Shown in pieces: positions 26,801-36,823 of a stretch of 64,000 nucleotides of DNA. The position numbers and the translations under genes are program-made. Each line of letters begins with the position of its first letter. Within the stretch, counting starts at the first letter, position 1. The DNA lies in the NCBI GenBank assembly GCA_021798575.1, contig JAJZGI010000005.1, forward strand, positions 1 to 64,000, read 5' to 3'. The notes beneath the pieces are model-generated. The model saw only the letters and a list, made by a program, of their open reading frames with translations. It did not search any database and was not told the origin of the DNA. This DNA is from Pseudomonadota bacterium (GTDB lineage: Bacteria; Pseudomonadota; Alphaproteobacteria; Acetobacterales; Acetobacteraceae).

Positions 26801-27355
26801 ATGACACACCAAGCAACATTCGCCGAGCCTGGGCTTACCGAGCCATCCATCCGCGCCGCTTTTCTGGGTGCCATGCGCTGCGCCCCCACTTCGGTGAGCG
26901 TCGTCACCACCAACGGCCCGGCCGGACGCTTTGGCGTGACGGTGAGCGCGGTGGCCTCCGTCTCGGCGGACCCGCCGATGCTGCTCGCCTGCATCAATCG
27001 GCGCAGCCCCGTGGGTGCCGCGGTGGCTCGGAACGGCAAATTCACGGTCAATCTGCTCTCCGAGCAGCAGCGTGACGTGGCGGATTGTTTCGCGGGCCGG
27101 TTCGCCGCCAGCGGCGGCCCGGCGTTCGATTTCGGGCAGAGCGATTGGGCCGATGACGCGCAGGATTCAGCGCCCCGCTTACAGGGCGCGGCGGCGAGCT
27201 TCCATTGCGCGGTGGCGCAGATGCATGAGGCGGGAACGCACATCATCCTCATCGGCCAGGTGCTGGCGGCGCTGAGCGGGCAGACACCCCCGCTCGCTTA
27301 TCTCCAGCAGGACTACGCGCGCGTGTTGAATTTCGAGCCCGGAATCGCGGCTTGA
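26801..27355 (+). CDS. Flavin reductase family protein (HpaC-like)
   Basis: The 184-residue protein shows the NAD(P)H:flavin reductase fold. TSVSVVTTNGPAGRFGVTVSA at residues 29-49 leads into SADPPMLLACINRRS, with FTVNLLS later. Such enzymes supply reduced FAD or FMN to two-component monooxygenases. The HpaB-type oxygenase gene lies 189 bp downstream, making this its probable partner. The spacer between them is filled almost entirely by the 165-bp twin-hairpin element. A CAGGAG ribosome site precedes the ATG by 8 bases. Confidence 0.92.
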   Translation: MTHQATFAEPGLTEPSIRAAFLGAMRCAPTSVSVVTTNGPAGRFGVTVSAVASVSADPPMLLACINRRSPVGAAVARNGKFTVNLLSEQQRDVADCFAGRFAASGGPAFDFGQSDWADDAQDSAPRLQGAAASFHCAVAQMHEAGTHIILIGQVLAALSGQTPPLAYLQQDYARVLNFEPGIAA

Positions 27356-27356
27356 G

Positions 27357-27521
27357 CTAGTGTGGTGGTTCTGAAGTTCCCATGTACTCGCGGCAGCACC
27401 GTCTGGGAACTTCAGAACCGAAAACCACACTAGAATCATAGGTTTGCTAGTGTCCTACTCGATAGGTAAGTTCGTGAGGTGCTAGTTTCAACGACGACGA
27501 ACTTACCTATCGGGACACTAG
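27357..27521. repeat. Twin-hairpin repeat element, copy 1
   Basis: The 165-bp element is two tandem inverted repeats, each bounded by CTAG. Hairpin A (27357-27433) pairs arms containing TGGTTCTGAAGTTCCCA with its complement around a 21-base loop. Hairpin B (27447-27521) pairs arms containing GGTAAGTTCGT with its complement around a 21-base loop. A 13-base linker, AATCATAGGTTTG, separates them. It is about 90 percent identical to 57118-57282. It starts one base after the flavin reductase stop and ends 23 bases before the monooxygenase start, and no transposase is present. Confidence 0.92.
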
Positions 27522-27544
27522 GATAAACTGAAAGGGCACTCCAG

Positions 27545-29023
27545 ATGATTCGTACAGGGCAGCAATACCGGGATTCCATCCGCGATGGCAGGCGTGTGTG
27601 GATAAATGGGGAGGTGGTGCGGGACGTCACGACGCATCCGATGTTCAAACCGCTCGTGGATATCCGCGCGCGCATCTACGACATGCAGCACGACCCGCGC
27701 ACCGCGCCGGTGATGTGCTACAAGGACGAACTGGGCAACAGCTCCGCCATCGGGCTGAAGCTGCCATTCAAGCAGGAGGACTGGCACGCCAAGCGCGCCT
27801 CGACCGATGCGGTACTGGACGATATCGGCGGCATCGTCACCCGCGTGGGGGATGAGACCATCGGCGAGATGTGGTCGCTCTACGACGGCCAGGACGTACT
27901 GAACGAGGTCAACCCGCAATTCTCCGAGAACATCCGCCGCCATATCGACAAAGCCATCCGCGAGGATCCGTTCCATGTCTCGGCCAACACTGACCCGAAG
28001 GGTGACCGCTCCAAGCGCCCGCAGGACCAGGACCCGGACATGCTGCTGCATGTGGTGCGCGAGACCGACGCCGGCATCATCGTGCGCGGCGCGAAATATG
28101 AGACCGCAGCGGCCTACTCCAACCAGGCCTTCACCAAGCCGACCATCGCCAACTGGGGCAGCGCTGAACTCTCGGACTATGCGGTGGGCTTCGTGTGCGA
28201 TCTCGGCTCGCCGAACCTGAAATTCATCTGCCGTACCGGCTTTGCCGGGCGCGCGCCCGCGGCGGACTATCCGCTCTCGAACAAGTTCGACGAGATCGAT
28301 ACGCTGCTGATTTTTGATAATGTGCTGATCCCGTGGGAGAATGTGCTGTTCTACCGGCACACCAAGGCGGCCACCTTCATCCGCTCCACCCTGCACCGCT
28401 ACAGCGCCTTCGCCTTCGTGCAGCGGAACCTGAAGCTGGCGGACATGATGATCGGCGCGGCGCTGTTCAATGCGCGCCAGACGGGGTTGGATAAGCAACA
28501 GGCGGTGCAGGAGAAGCTGGCGCAACTTGCCTGCTACCGTGAGGGCATCAACGCGCATCTCACCGCCGCCATCGCCACCGCGCAAAAGAGCCCGGGCGGG
28601 CTGATGATGCCGAACCAGTCCCTGCTCTACACCGGGCGCGTGCTGGCCTGCTCGCAGCTGCACCAGATGATGCACATCACGCGCGAGCTCTGCGGCGGGC
28701 AGATCTGCGTCACCCCGGACGCCGCCGCCTTCGCCCATCCGGAGAGCGGGCCATGGCTCGAAAAATTCTATACCATCAACGACGAATGGCAGGCCGACGA
28801 CCGGCGCCGGCTGCTCGCCTTCGCGCGGGACCTGCTGAACTCGGACTATGCAGGCCACAGGCTCACCTTCCAGCTTTTCGCACAGTCTCCGCCGTTCGCG
28901 CATCTCGCCTCGGTCTATAATAATTTCGACTGGAGCGACGCGCTGCGCGTGGTGCATAAATCCGCCGGCCTGTCCGCCAATGTGCCCGGCGGCGCCGAGC
29001 CCGTGCGCGAAGCGGCGGAATAG
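27545..29023 (+). CDS. HpaB-type flavin-dependent monooxygenase, large component
   Basis: The 492-residue protein belongs to the 4-hydroxyphenylacetate 3-hydroxylase family. The N-terminal domain begins RTGQQYRDSIRDGRRVWINGE, and DNVLIPWENVLFYRH lies at about 258. The C-terminal helical domain carries the conserved LCGGQ at about 382. The family uses reduced FAD from a separate reductase to hydroxylate aromatic or heteroaromatic rings. The phenolic substrate of true HpaB cannot be assumed: the genes around it (RidA, aldolase, Fe-S flavoprotein, nucleobase-type permease) point to a nitrogenous substrate. An AAAGGG lies 9 bases upstream, just beyond the twin-hairpin element. Confidence 0.92.
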   Translation: MIRTGQQYRDSIRDGRRVWINGEVVRDVTTHPMFKPLVDIRARIYDMQHDPRTAPVMCYKDELGNSSAIGLKLPFKQEDWHAKRASTDAVLDDIGGIVTRVGDETIGEMWSLYDGQDVLNEVNPQFSENIRRHIDKAIREDPFHVSANTDPKGDRSKRPQDQDPDMLLHVVRETDAGIIVRGAKYETAAAYSNQAFTKPTIANWGSAELSDYAVGFVCDLGSPNLKFICRTGFAGRAPAADYPLSNKFDEIDTLLIFDNVLIPWENVLFYRHTKAATFIRSTLHRYSAFAFVQRNLKLADMMIGAALFNARQTGLDKQQAVQEKLAQLACYREGINAHLTAAIATAQKSPGGLMMPNQSLLYTGRVLACSQLHQMMHITRELCGGQICVTPDAAAFAHPESGPWLEKFYTINDEWQADDRRRLLAFARDLLNSDYAGHRLTFQLFAQSPPFAHLASVYNNFDWSDALRVVHKSAGLSANVPGGAEPVREAAE

Positions 29024-29032
29024 GACAGTAAC

Positions 29033-29440
29033 ATGATCCACCAGCGTATCCGGCCCTTCAACACGCGCGACACCTACCCGGAACAAAAACTGGATAACGA
29101 CCTGTGCCAGGCGGTGGTGGCGGGCAAAACCATCTATCTGCGCGGCCAGGTGCCGCAGGATCTGGATACGCGGCAGAATGTCGCCGTGGGGGACGCCACC
29201 GGCCAGGCCGAAAAAGTGATGCAGAATATCGATCTGCTGTTGCGCGAGGCCGGCGCCTCGCTCGAGCATATCTGCAAGGTCACGGTCTACCTCACGGATA
29301 TCCGCCACCGGGAGCCGGTCTACCGTGTCGCGGGGCGATGGCTGAAGGGCGTGTTTCCCGTCTTCACCGGGCTCGTCGTGGTGGCGCTCGCCCGGCCGGA
29401 ATGGCTGGTCGAGATCGATGTGATCGCCGAGCTGCCGTAA
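29033..29440 (+). CDS. RidA/YjgF family imine or enamine deaminase
   Basis: The 135-residue protein has the RidA fold pattern, including ICKVTVYLTDIRHREPVYR and a C-terminal ALARPEWLVEIDVIAEL. Archetypal RidA hydrolyses reactive enamine/imine intermediates to keto acids and ammonia; pathway-specific members assist ring-opening steps such as the Rut pyrimidine pathway. The arginine that binds the carboxylate in true RidA (about 105) is replaced here within the VVVALARPEW segment, which I cannot align with certainty. It is 9 bp downstream of the monooxygenase and shares one base with the aldolase gene. Confidence 0.9.
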   Translation: MIHQRIRPFNTRDTYPEQKLDNDLCQAVVAGKTIYLRGQVPQDLDTRQNVAVGDATGQAEKVMQNIDLLLREAGASLEHICKVTVYLTDIRHREPVYRVAGRWLKGVFPVFTGLVVVALARPEWLVEIDVIAELP

Positions 29441-30153
29441 TGGATGAGGCGCAACTACGCATCGATCTGGCGGCTTCGTTCCGCCTTGCGGCGCGGCTGG
29501 ATTGGCATGAGGCGGTGGCCAATCATTTCAGTGTCGCCACCTCGGCGGATGGCCGATATTTTCTGATGAACCCGATGTGGCGGCATTTCTCGACGCTCTG
29601 CGCCTCGGACATGGTGCTGTTGGACTCCCAGGCGCCGCCGAGCGCGGACATGGACCCCACCGCCTGGGCGATCCACGGCACCATGCACGCGCAGGTGCCG
29701 CACGCGCGCTGCATTCTGCATCTGCACCCGCCCTATGCCACGGCGCTGGCCTGCCTCGCGGACCCGGCGATGAAACCCATCGACCAGACCTCGGCCAGGT
29801 TCTTCAATCGTGTCGCGCTGGATACGCAGTTCAGCGGCATGGCGGATAATGCGGAGGAGGGTAGCCGCCTGGCCCGCGCGCTGGGCGACAAAAACATGCT
29901 CATGATGGGCAATCACGGCGTGCTGGTGGTCGGCAATAACGTTGCGGAGGCGTTTGACGCCATGTACCATATAGAGCGCGCCTGCCGCACGCTGATGCTG
30001 GCCTATGCCTCCGGGCAGCGGCTGAATATCCTCTCGGACGAGATCGCCGAGAAGACCGCCCGCGCCTGGGAGGATGGCGGCGCCTTCGCCCAGGCGCATT
30101 TCAATGCAATGAAGCACCTGCTGGACGCCGAAGATCCCGCCTACGCCTCATGA
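29440..30153 (+). CDS. Class II aldolase/adducin family protein
   Basis: The 237-residue product has the class II aldolase zinc site HLHPP at about 86-90 and the MGNHGVLVVG block at about 151. Family members cleave phosphorylated or plain hydroxy-ketones, or decarboxylate; the exact substrate is unknown. The start at 29440 shares a base with the RidA stop (TAATG). As the fourth gene of the monooxygenase operon it is likely to carry out the carbon-carbon cleavage or decarboxylation after ring hydroxylation and deamination (inference). Confidence 0.88.
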   Translation: MDEAQLRIDLAASFRLAARLDWHEAVANHFSVATSADGRYFLMNPMWRHFSTLCASDMVLLDSQAPPSADMDPTAWAIHGTMHAQVPHARCILHLHPPYATALACLADPAMKPIDQTSARFFNRVALDTQFSGMADNAEEGSRLARALGDKNMLMMGNHGVLVVGNNVAEAFDAMYHIERACRTLMLAYASGQRLNILSDEIAEKTARAWEDGGAFAQAHFNAMKHLLDAEDPAYAS

Positions 30154-30172
30154 ATTTGTAACAGGAGCGGTG

Positions 30173-32269
30173 ATGACCGGTAATGCGCGCTATGATATTC
30201 TGTTCGAGCCGGTGCGGATCGGCCCGAAGATGGCGCGCAACCGCTTCTATCAGGTGCCGCACTGCAACGGCATGGGCTACCGGGACCCCACCGCGCTCGC
30301 CCACATGCGCGGCGTGAAGGCCGAGGGCGGCTGGGCGGTGGTCTGCACCGAGCAGGTGGAGTTTCATCACAGCTCGGACATCACACCCTTTATCGAGCTG
30401 CGCCTATGGGACGACCGGGACATCCCGGCACTCGCGCGCATGGTGGATAAAATCCATGAGCACGGCAGCCTGGCGGGGATCGAGCTCGCCTATAATGGCA
30501 TGAATGGCCCTAATCTTTATTCGCGCGAGGTGCCGATGGGCCCGGCGCACCTGCCGGTCGCCACCTTCACCTATGAGCCCGTGCAGGCGCGGCGGATGGA
30601 CCTGCAGGACATCCGCAATATCCGCAAATGGCATCTGGCGGCGGTGCACCGCGCGCGCCGCGCCGGGTTCGACCTCATCTATGTCTACGCCGCGCACGCG
30701 CTCGGGTTTTTGCATCATTTTCTCTCCCGCCGGTATAACGAGCGCACGGATGAGTACGGCGGCTCGCTGGAAAACCGCATCCGCCTGCTGCGCGAGATCA
30801 CGCAGGAGACGAAGGACGCGGTGGGGCATGATTGCGCGATCCCGTTGCGCATCTCGGTCGATGAGCTGCTGGGCGAGGGCGGGCTGTATCAGGCGGAGGT
30901 CGAGGACATGATCGGCCTGATGGCCGACGTGCCCGATTTATGGGATGTCACCCTGGCCGGATGGGAGAACGACAGCCGCACCTCGCGCTTCGCCGAGGAG
31001 GGCGCGCAGGAGCCGTTCATCTCGGGCATCAAACGCCTCACCAGCAAGCCGGTGGTGGGCGTGGGGCGTTACACCTCGCCAGACCGCATGGTCTCGCTGG
31101 TGAAAAAGGGGGTCATGGACCTGATCGGCGCGGCCCGGCCCTCCATCGCCGATCCGTTTCTGCCCAATAAAATCCGTGATGGCCGGCTGGAGGATATTCG
31201 CGAATGCATCGGCTGCAACATCTGCGTCTCGGGGGATTTCACGCAATCGCCCATCCGCTGCACGCAAAACCCGACCATGGGCGAGGAATGGCGTAAGGGC
31301 TGGCACCCTGAGCGCGTGCGCCCCAGGGGCTCGGACAAGTCCGTGCTGGTGGTCGGCGCCGGGCCGGCCGGGCTGGAGGCCGCGCACGCGCTGGGCAAGC
31401 GCGGCTATGCGGTCACCCTGGCGGAGGCTGGCACGCAGCTTGGCGGGCGCGTGCTGGCGGAGGCAAAACTGCCCGGCCTCGCCGCCTGGAGCCGTGTGGC
31501 GGACTACCGGCGGTTACAGTTGCAAAAACTCGCCAATGTGGAGATATTTTTCATGAGCCGCCTGGACGCCCCGAGCGTGCTGGAATTCGGCTTTCCGCGC
31601 GTCGTGCTGGCCACCGGCGCGCGCTGGCGGCGCGACGGTGTGGGGCATCTGCACACGCGGCCCATTCCCATCGCGCCGGGTGCCATCCTGATCTCGCCCT
31701 CCGAGATCATGGAAGGCCAGTTGCCCACGGGCAAAACCGTGCTGGTGTGGGATGACGACCATTATTACATGGGTGGTGTGATCGCTGAACTATTGGCCGA
31801 GAAAAACTATGATGTGGTCTATCTCACCCCCGCATCCGAGGCCTCAACCTGGACCCGTAACACCATGGAGCAGCATTTCATCCAGAAGCGAATGCTCGAG
31901 AAGGGCATTACCATCCATGGTTTCAAAACCGTGGAATCGGTCGCCCCCGGCGAGGTATTGAGCGCCTGTGTCTTCACCGGCCGAAAAACCCGCATCGCGG
32001 CGGATGCCGTGGTGCTGGTCACCGCGCGCCTGCCCAATGAGGAACTGGCGCTGGCCCTGCAAGCCTGCCGTGAGGATTGGGCGGATGCGGGCATCGAGGA
32101 CGTGACCAGCATCGGCGATGCGCTGGCCCCGGCCACCATCGCTCACGCCACCTATGCCGGGCGGCGCTATGCCGAGCTTTTGGACAATCCCCCTTTGCCG
32201 GAGGGCGTGATACCCTTCCGCCGTGAAATCGCCGGGCTTTTACCTCTGAGAGAGGGGAATCCAACATGA
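30173..32269 (+). CDS. Fe-S flavoprotein of the trimethylamine/histamine dehydrogenase family
   Basis: The 698-residue protein has an old-yellow-enzyme-like barrel (1-340), a [4Fe-4S] motif with cysteines at 345, 348, 351 and 363, and a C-terminal dinucleotide-binding half with VLVVGAGPAGLEAAHALG at about 390. Cys31 in FYQVPHCNGMG matches the cysteine that covalently holds FMN in trimethylamine dehydrogenase. YVYAAH (the catalytic Tyr and His region) and the Asp in GWENDSRTSRF are also kept. However, the tyrosine of the TMA-binding aromatic bowl is a glutamine here (CTEQVEF), so the substrate is a different amine. Such enzymes oxidatively cleave C-N bonds and pass electrons to ETF. ATG 30173 follows AGGAG by 5 bases. 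The gene overlaps the cupin gene by 4 bp. Confidence 0.93.
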   Translation: MTGNARYDILFEPVRIGPKMARNRFYQVPHCNGMGYRDPTALAHMRGVKAEGGWAVVCTEQVEFHHSSDITPFIELRLWDDRDIPALARMVDKIHEHGSLAGIELAYNGMNGPNLYSREVPMGPAHLPVATFTYEPVQARRMDLQDIRNIRKWHLAAVHRARRAGFDLIYVYAAHALGFLHHFLSRRYNERTDEYGGSLENRIRLLREITQETKDAVGHDCAIPLRISVDELLGEGGLYQAEVEDMIGLMADVPDLWDVTLAGWENDSRTSRFAEEGAQEPFISGIKRLTSKPVVGVGRYTSPDRMVSLVKKGVMDLIGAARPSIADPFLPNKIRDGRLEDIRECIGCNICVSGDFTQSPIRCTQNPTMGEEWRKGWHPERVRPRGSDKSVLVVGAGPAGLEAAHALGKRGYAVTLAEAGTQLGGRVLAEAKLPGLAAWSRVADYRRLQLQKLANVEIFFMSRLDAPSVLEFGFPRVVLATGARWRRDGVGHLHTRPIPIAPGAILISPSEIMEGQLPTGKTVLVWDDDHYYMGGVIAELLAEKNYDVVYLTPASEASTWTRNTMEQHFIQKRMLEKGITIHGFKTVESVAPGEVLSACVFTGRKTRIAADAVVLVTARLPNEELALALQACREDWADAGIEDVTSIGDALAPATIAHATYAGRRYAELLDNPPLPEGVIPFRREIAGLLPLREGNPT

Positions 32270-32637
32270 TGATCCCATTTACGCTGGCGGCCGCGCGCGC
32301 GCCGCTCGATGATTGGGGCCGCCCGGAGGATATCGGCGCGGTGACGGTGCAAGGGCCGATCGCGCTTTCCGGCAAAATTCTCATCGGCGGGCTGGATCAG
32401 CCACTGTTTGGTGGGCTGTACGCCGCCACGCGGGGCATCTACCGGGTGGTCTATGGCTTTCATGAACACGCCACGCTGCTGGAGGGCGAGTTGAAAATAA
32501 CCGAGGTGGGTTCCGGCCAGGATGTGGTCTACGGCCCCGGTGACTCCTGGATCATCAAAAAACACACCGCGGTGATCTGGGAAATCCGCTCCGAATCCAT
32601 CCTTAAAAGCTACATTGCCAGCACCGGCGAGCTATGA
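32266..32637 (+). CDS. Cupin-domain protein
   Basis: The 123-residue single-domain cupin has the second-barrel motif VVYGPGDSWIIKKHTAVIWEI. It resembles Cupin_3 members, which are often found beside amine-catabolic genes. The first motif is degraded (YRVVYGFHEHATLLEGELKI), with only one or two possible metal histidines, so a binding or accessory role is as likely as catalysis. It overlaps the preceding and following genes by 4 bp each, placing it firmly in the operon. Confidence 0.87.
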   Translation: MMIPFTLAAARAPLDDWGRPEDIGAVTVQGPIALSGKILIGGLDQPLFGGLYAATRGIYRVVYGFHEHATLLEGELKITEVGSGQDVVYGPGDSWIIKKHTAVIWEIRSESILKSYIASTGEL

Positions 32638-32660
32638 ACCAGGTACAGGGAGGGCCAAAA

Positions 32661-33095
32661 ATGTCAGTTGAATCGGAAGTCCTCAGGGCGGCGGCGGATC
32701 TCATCTCGGCTTTTGAAAATAACGACAGGGCGGTCTATTTCGCCTGTTTCACGCCGGATGCGCGCTTCATGTTCTACACGCTGGACCATGCGCTGGAGAG
32801 CCGCGCGGCCTATGAGGCGCAATGGGATTCCTGGGTTAAAAACCAGGGTTTTCATGTGCAGGCCTGCGCTTCCACCAACCAGCATGTGGCCATCTGCGGG
32901 CAGGCGGCGGTATTCACCCACAACACCGCCTCCAGGATCACCACGCATGACGGCACGCATCTCTACCATGAGCGCGAGACCATTGTTTTTCATAAAATCG
33001 CCGGGCGCTGGCTGGCCGTGCATGAGCATCTGTCCCTGGTGGCGGAGGAATCCACCCAGGCCCCAGCATTGACACAAGCCCCCACCCCGCTATAA
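32661..33095 (+). CDS. SnoaL/NTF2-like protein
   Basis: The 144-residue product has the cone-shaped alpha+beta fold pattern of the NTF2-like superfamily. It has an N-terminal helix ([16 protein letters not shown]), [14 protein letters not shown], and a beta sheet ending [16 protein letters not shown]. Members are isomerases, cyclases, or small subunits of catabolic complexes. I place the start at ATG 32661 because GGGAGG lies 9 bases upstream; an in-frame ATG at 32634 overlaps the cupin stop and would add nine residues. It is the last gene before the ribosomal protein run. Confidence 0.85.
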   Translation: MSVESEVLRAAADLISAFENNDRAVYFACFTPDARFMFYTLDHALESRAAYEAQWDSWVKNQGFHVQACASTNQHVAICGQAAVFTHNTASRITTHDGTHLYHERETIVFHKIAGRWLAVHEHLSLVAEESTQAPALTQAPTPL

Positions 33096-33167
33096 CCCGG
33101 CTGTCTCGCGGCAGGGCACCACCCCGCCGCGTTCTGTCTTTTGATGTCACCCGATTGGATTAACCAG

Positions 33168-33482
33168 ATGTTCGCAGTCATCCGCACCGGCGGCAAACAG
33201 TACCGCGTCACGCCAGACGCCGTGCTGAAAATCGAGAAGCTGGAGGCGGAAGCCGGCAGCACCGTCACGTTCACCGATGTCCTGGCCGTCGGCGGGGAGG
33301 GTGGTCTGAAGCTCGGCGCCCCGACCCTGGCTGGCGCCTCCGTCACCGCCACCGTCATCGCGCAGGACCGCCTGGCGAAGGTCATCATTTTCAAAAAACG
33401 CTGCCGGCAGAACAGCCGCCGCAAGAACGGCCACCGCCAGTGCGTGACCGTGCTGCGCGTCTCCGCCATCAACGCGGCGTAA
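33168..33482 (+). CDS. rplU: 50S ribosomal protein L21
   Basis: The 104-residue protein begins [14 protein letters not shown] and contains the [24 protein letters not shown]-binding loop of L21. It binds 23S rRNA in the large subunit. It leads the conserved rplU-rpmA-obgE order. The start at 33168 is the canonical one. Only 72 bp separate it from the SnoaL-like gene, and no clear terminator is seen there, so some read-through from the catabolic operon is possible. Confidence 0.98.
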   Translation: MFAVIRTGGKQYRVTPDAVLKIEKLEAEAGSTVTFTDVLAVGGEGGLKLGAPTLAGASVTATVIAQDRLAKVIIFKKRCRQNSRRKNGHRQCVTVLRVSAINAA

Positions 33483-33494
33483 GGGAGCACTTCC

Positions 33495-33764
33495 ATGGCA
33501 CATAAAAAAGCTGGCGGTTCCTCACGCAATGGGCGGGACACCGCAGGGCGGCGTCTCGGCGTCAAAAAATCCGGCGGGCAGGAGGTGGTTGCGGGCAACA
33601 TCATCATCCGCCAGCGTGGCACCAAGGTGAAGCCAGGGCTGAACGTCGGCCTGGGCCGGGACCACACGATCTTCGCGCTCACCGACGGCAAGGTGCTGTT
33701 CGAGCGTAAATCGGACGATCGGGTGCATGTCTCGGTCACGCCCGTTAAACTCGCTGCCGAATAA
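33495..33764 (+). CDS. rpmA: 50S ribosomal protein L27
   Basis: The 89-residue protein begins [15 protein letters not shown], the invariant L27 N-terminus whose tail reaches the peptidyl-transferase centre. It needs no N-terminal processing, unlike the Firmicutes form. A GGGAG lies 9 bases upstream. It is followed by a strong intrinsic terminator. Confidence 0.98.
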   Translation: MAHKKAGGSSRNGRDTAGRRLGVKKSGGQEVVAGNIIIRQRGTKVKPGLNVGLGRDHTIFALTDGKVLFERKSDDRVHVSVTPVKLAAE

Positions 33765-33779
33765 CCCGGTCGCACTCCT

Positions 33780-33810
33780 TAAAAAGAGGCCGGCATCGCC
33801 GGCCTTTTTT
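33780..33810 (+). terminator. Rho-independent terminator after rpmA
   Basis: The stem GGCCGGC-ATC-GCCGGCC (33788-33804) is followed by six Ts and preceded by an A-tract. It should end most rplU-rpmA transcripts and separate their expression from obgE. The A-tract on the left makes it potentially bidirectional. Confidence 0.9.
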
Positions 33811-33822
33811 ATTGGGGCATAA

Positions 33823-35966
<2,144 letters not shown>

Positions 35967-36823
35967 TAATCCCGGAGAAATCCATCCCCGCATGGCCCGC
36001 ATCGGCGTAGCTCTGGTACATCGCCGCCGCGTGCTGGCCCAGCGCCGTGCTGGCGCCCGCGCTGGCCGCCGCCGCCTGGCTGAGCAGCATGTCTTTTAGC
36101 ATCAGCGCGGTCGAGAATCCCGGCTTGTAGGCGTTATTGGCCGGGCTGCCCGCCACCGGGCCGGGCACCGGGCAATAGCTGGTGAGCGACCAGCACTGGC
36201 CGGAGGCGGTGGAGGCCACGTCATAGAGCGCCTGGTGCGAGAGGCCGAGCTTTTCTCCCAACACGAATGCCTCCGAGACGGCGATCATGGAAATACCCAG
36301 GATCATGTTATTGCAGATCTTGGCGGCCTGTCCGGCCCCGGCGTCACCGCAATGCACGATCTTGCGGCCCATTTTTTCCAGCACCGGCAGCGCGCGGGCG
36401 AAGGCGGCGCCCAAACCGCCCACCATGAAGGTGAGCGTGCCCGCGGCCGCCCCGCCAACCCCGCCCGAGACCGGCGCATCGATCGACGCCATGCCGGCCG
36501 CCCCTGCCAGCCCATGCGCCGCGCGGGCGCTGGCCACGTCGATGGTGGAGCTCTCGATGAACAGCGTGCCGAGCGCGGCGACGGCCAGAATACCCGGGTA
36601 CACCTCCAGCACCAGCCTGCCGCTGGGCAGCATGGTGATCACCATCTCCGCCTCGCGCGCGGCATCGGCGGCTGATGCCGCCATCCTCACCCCGGCGCTG
36701 GCGGCGGCCTGCCGGGCGGCGGGCACCACGTCGTAGCCGCAAACCTCATGCCCCGCCTTCAACAGGTTTTGCGCCATCGGCAGACCCATATTGCCCAGAC
36801 CAATAAACCCGATGATCGCCATG

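Noticed and set aside
27518-29308. Minus-strand open frame of about 596 codons
   Set aside because: It is antisense to the HpaB-like gene and RidA, with a low-complexity Arg/His-rich translation.
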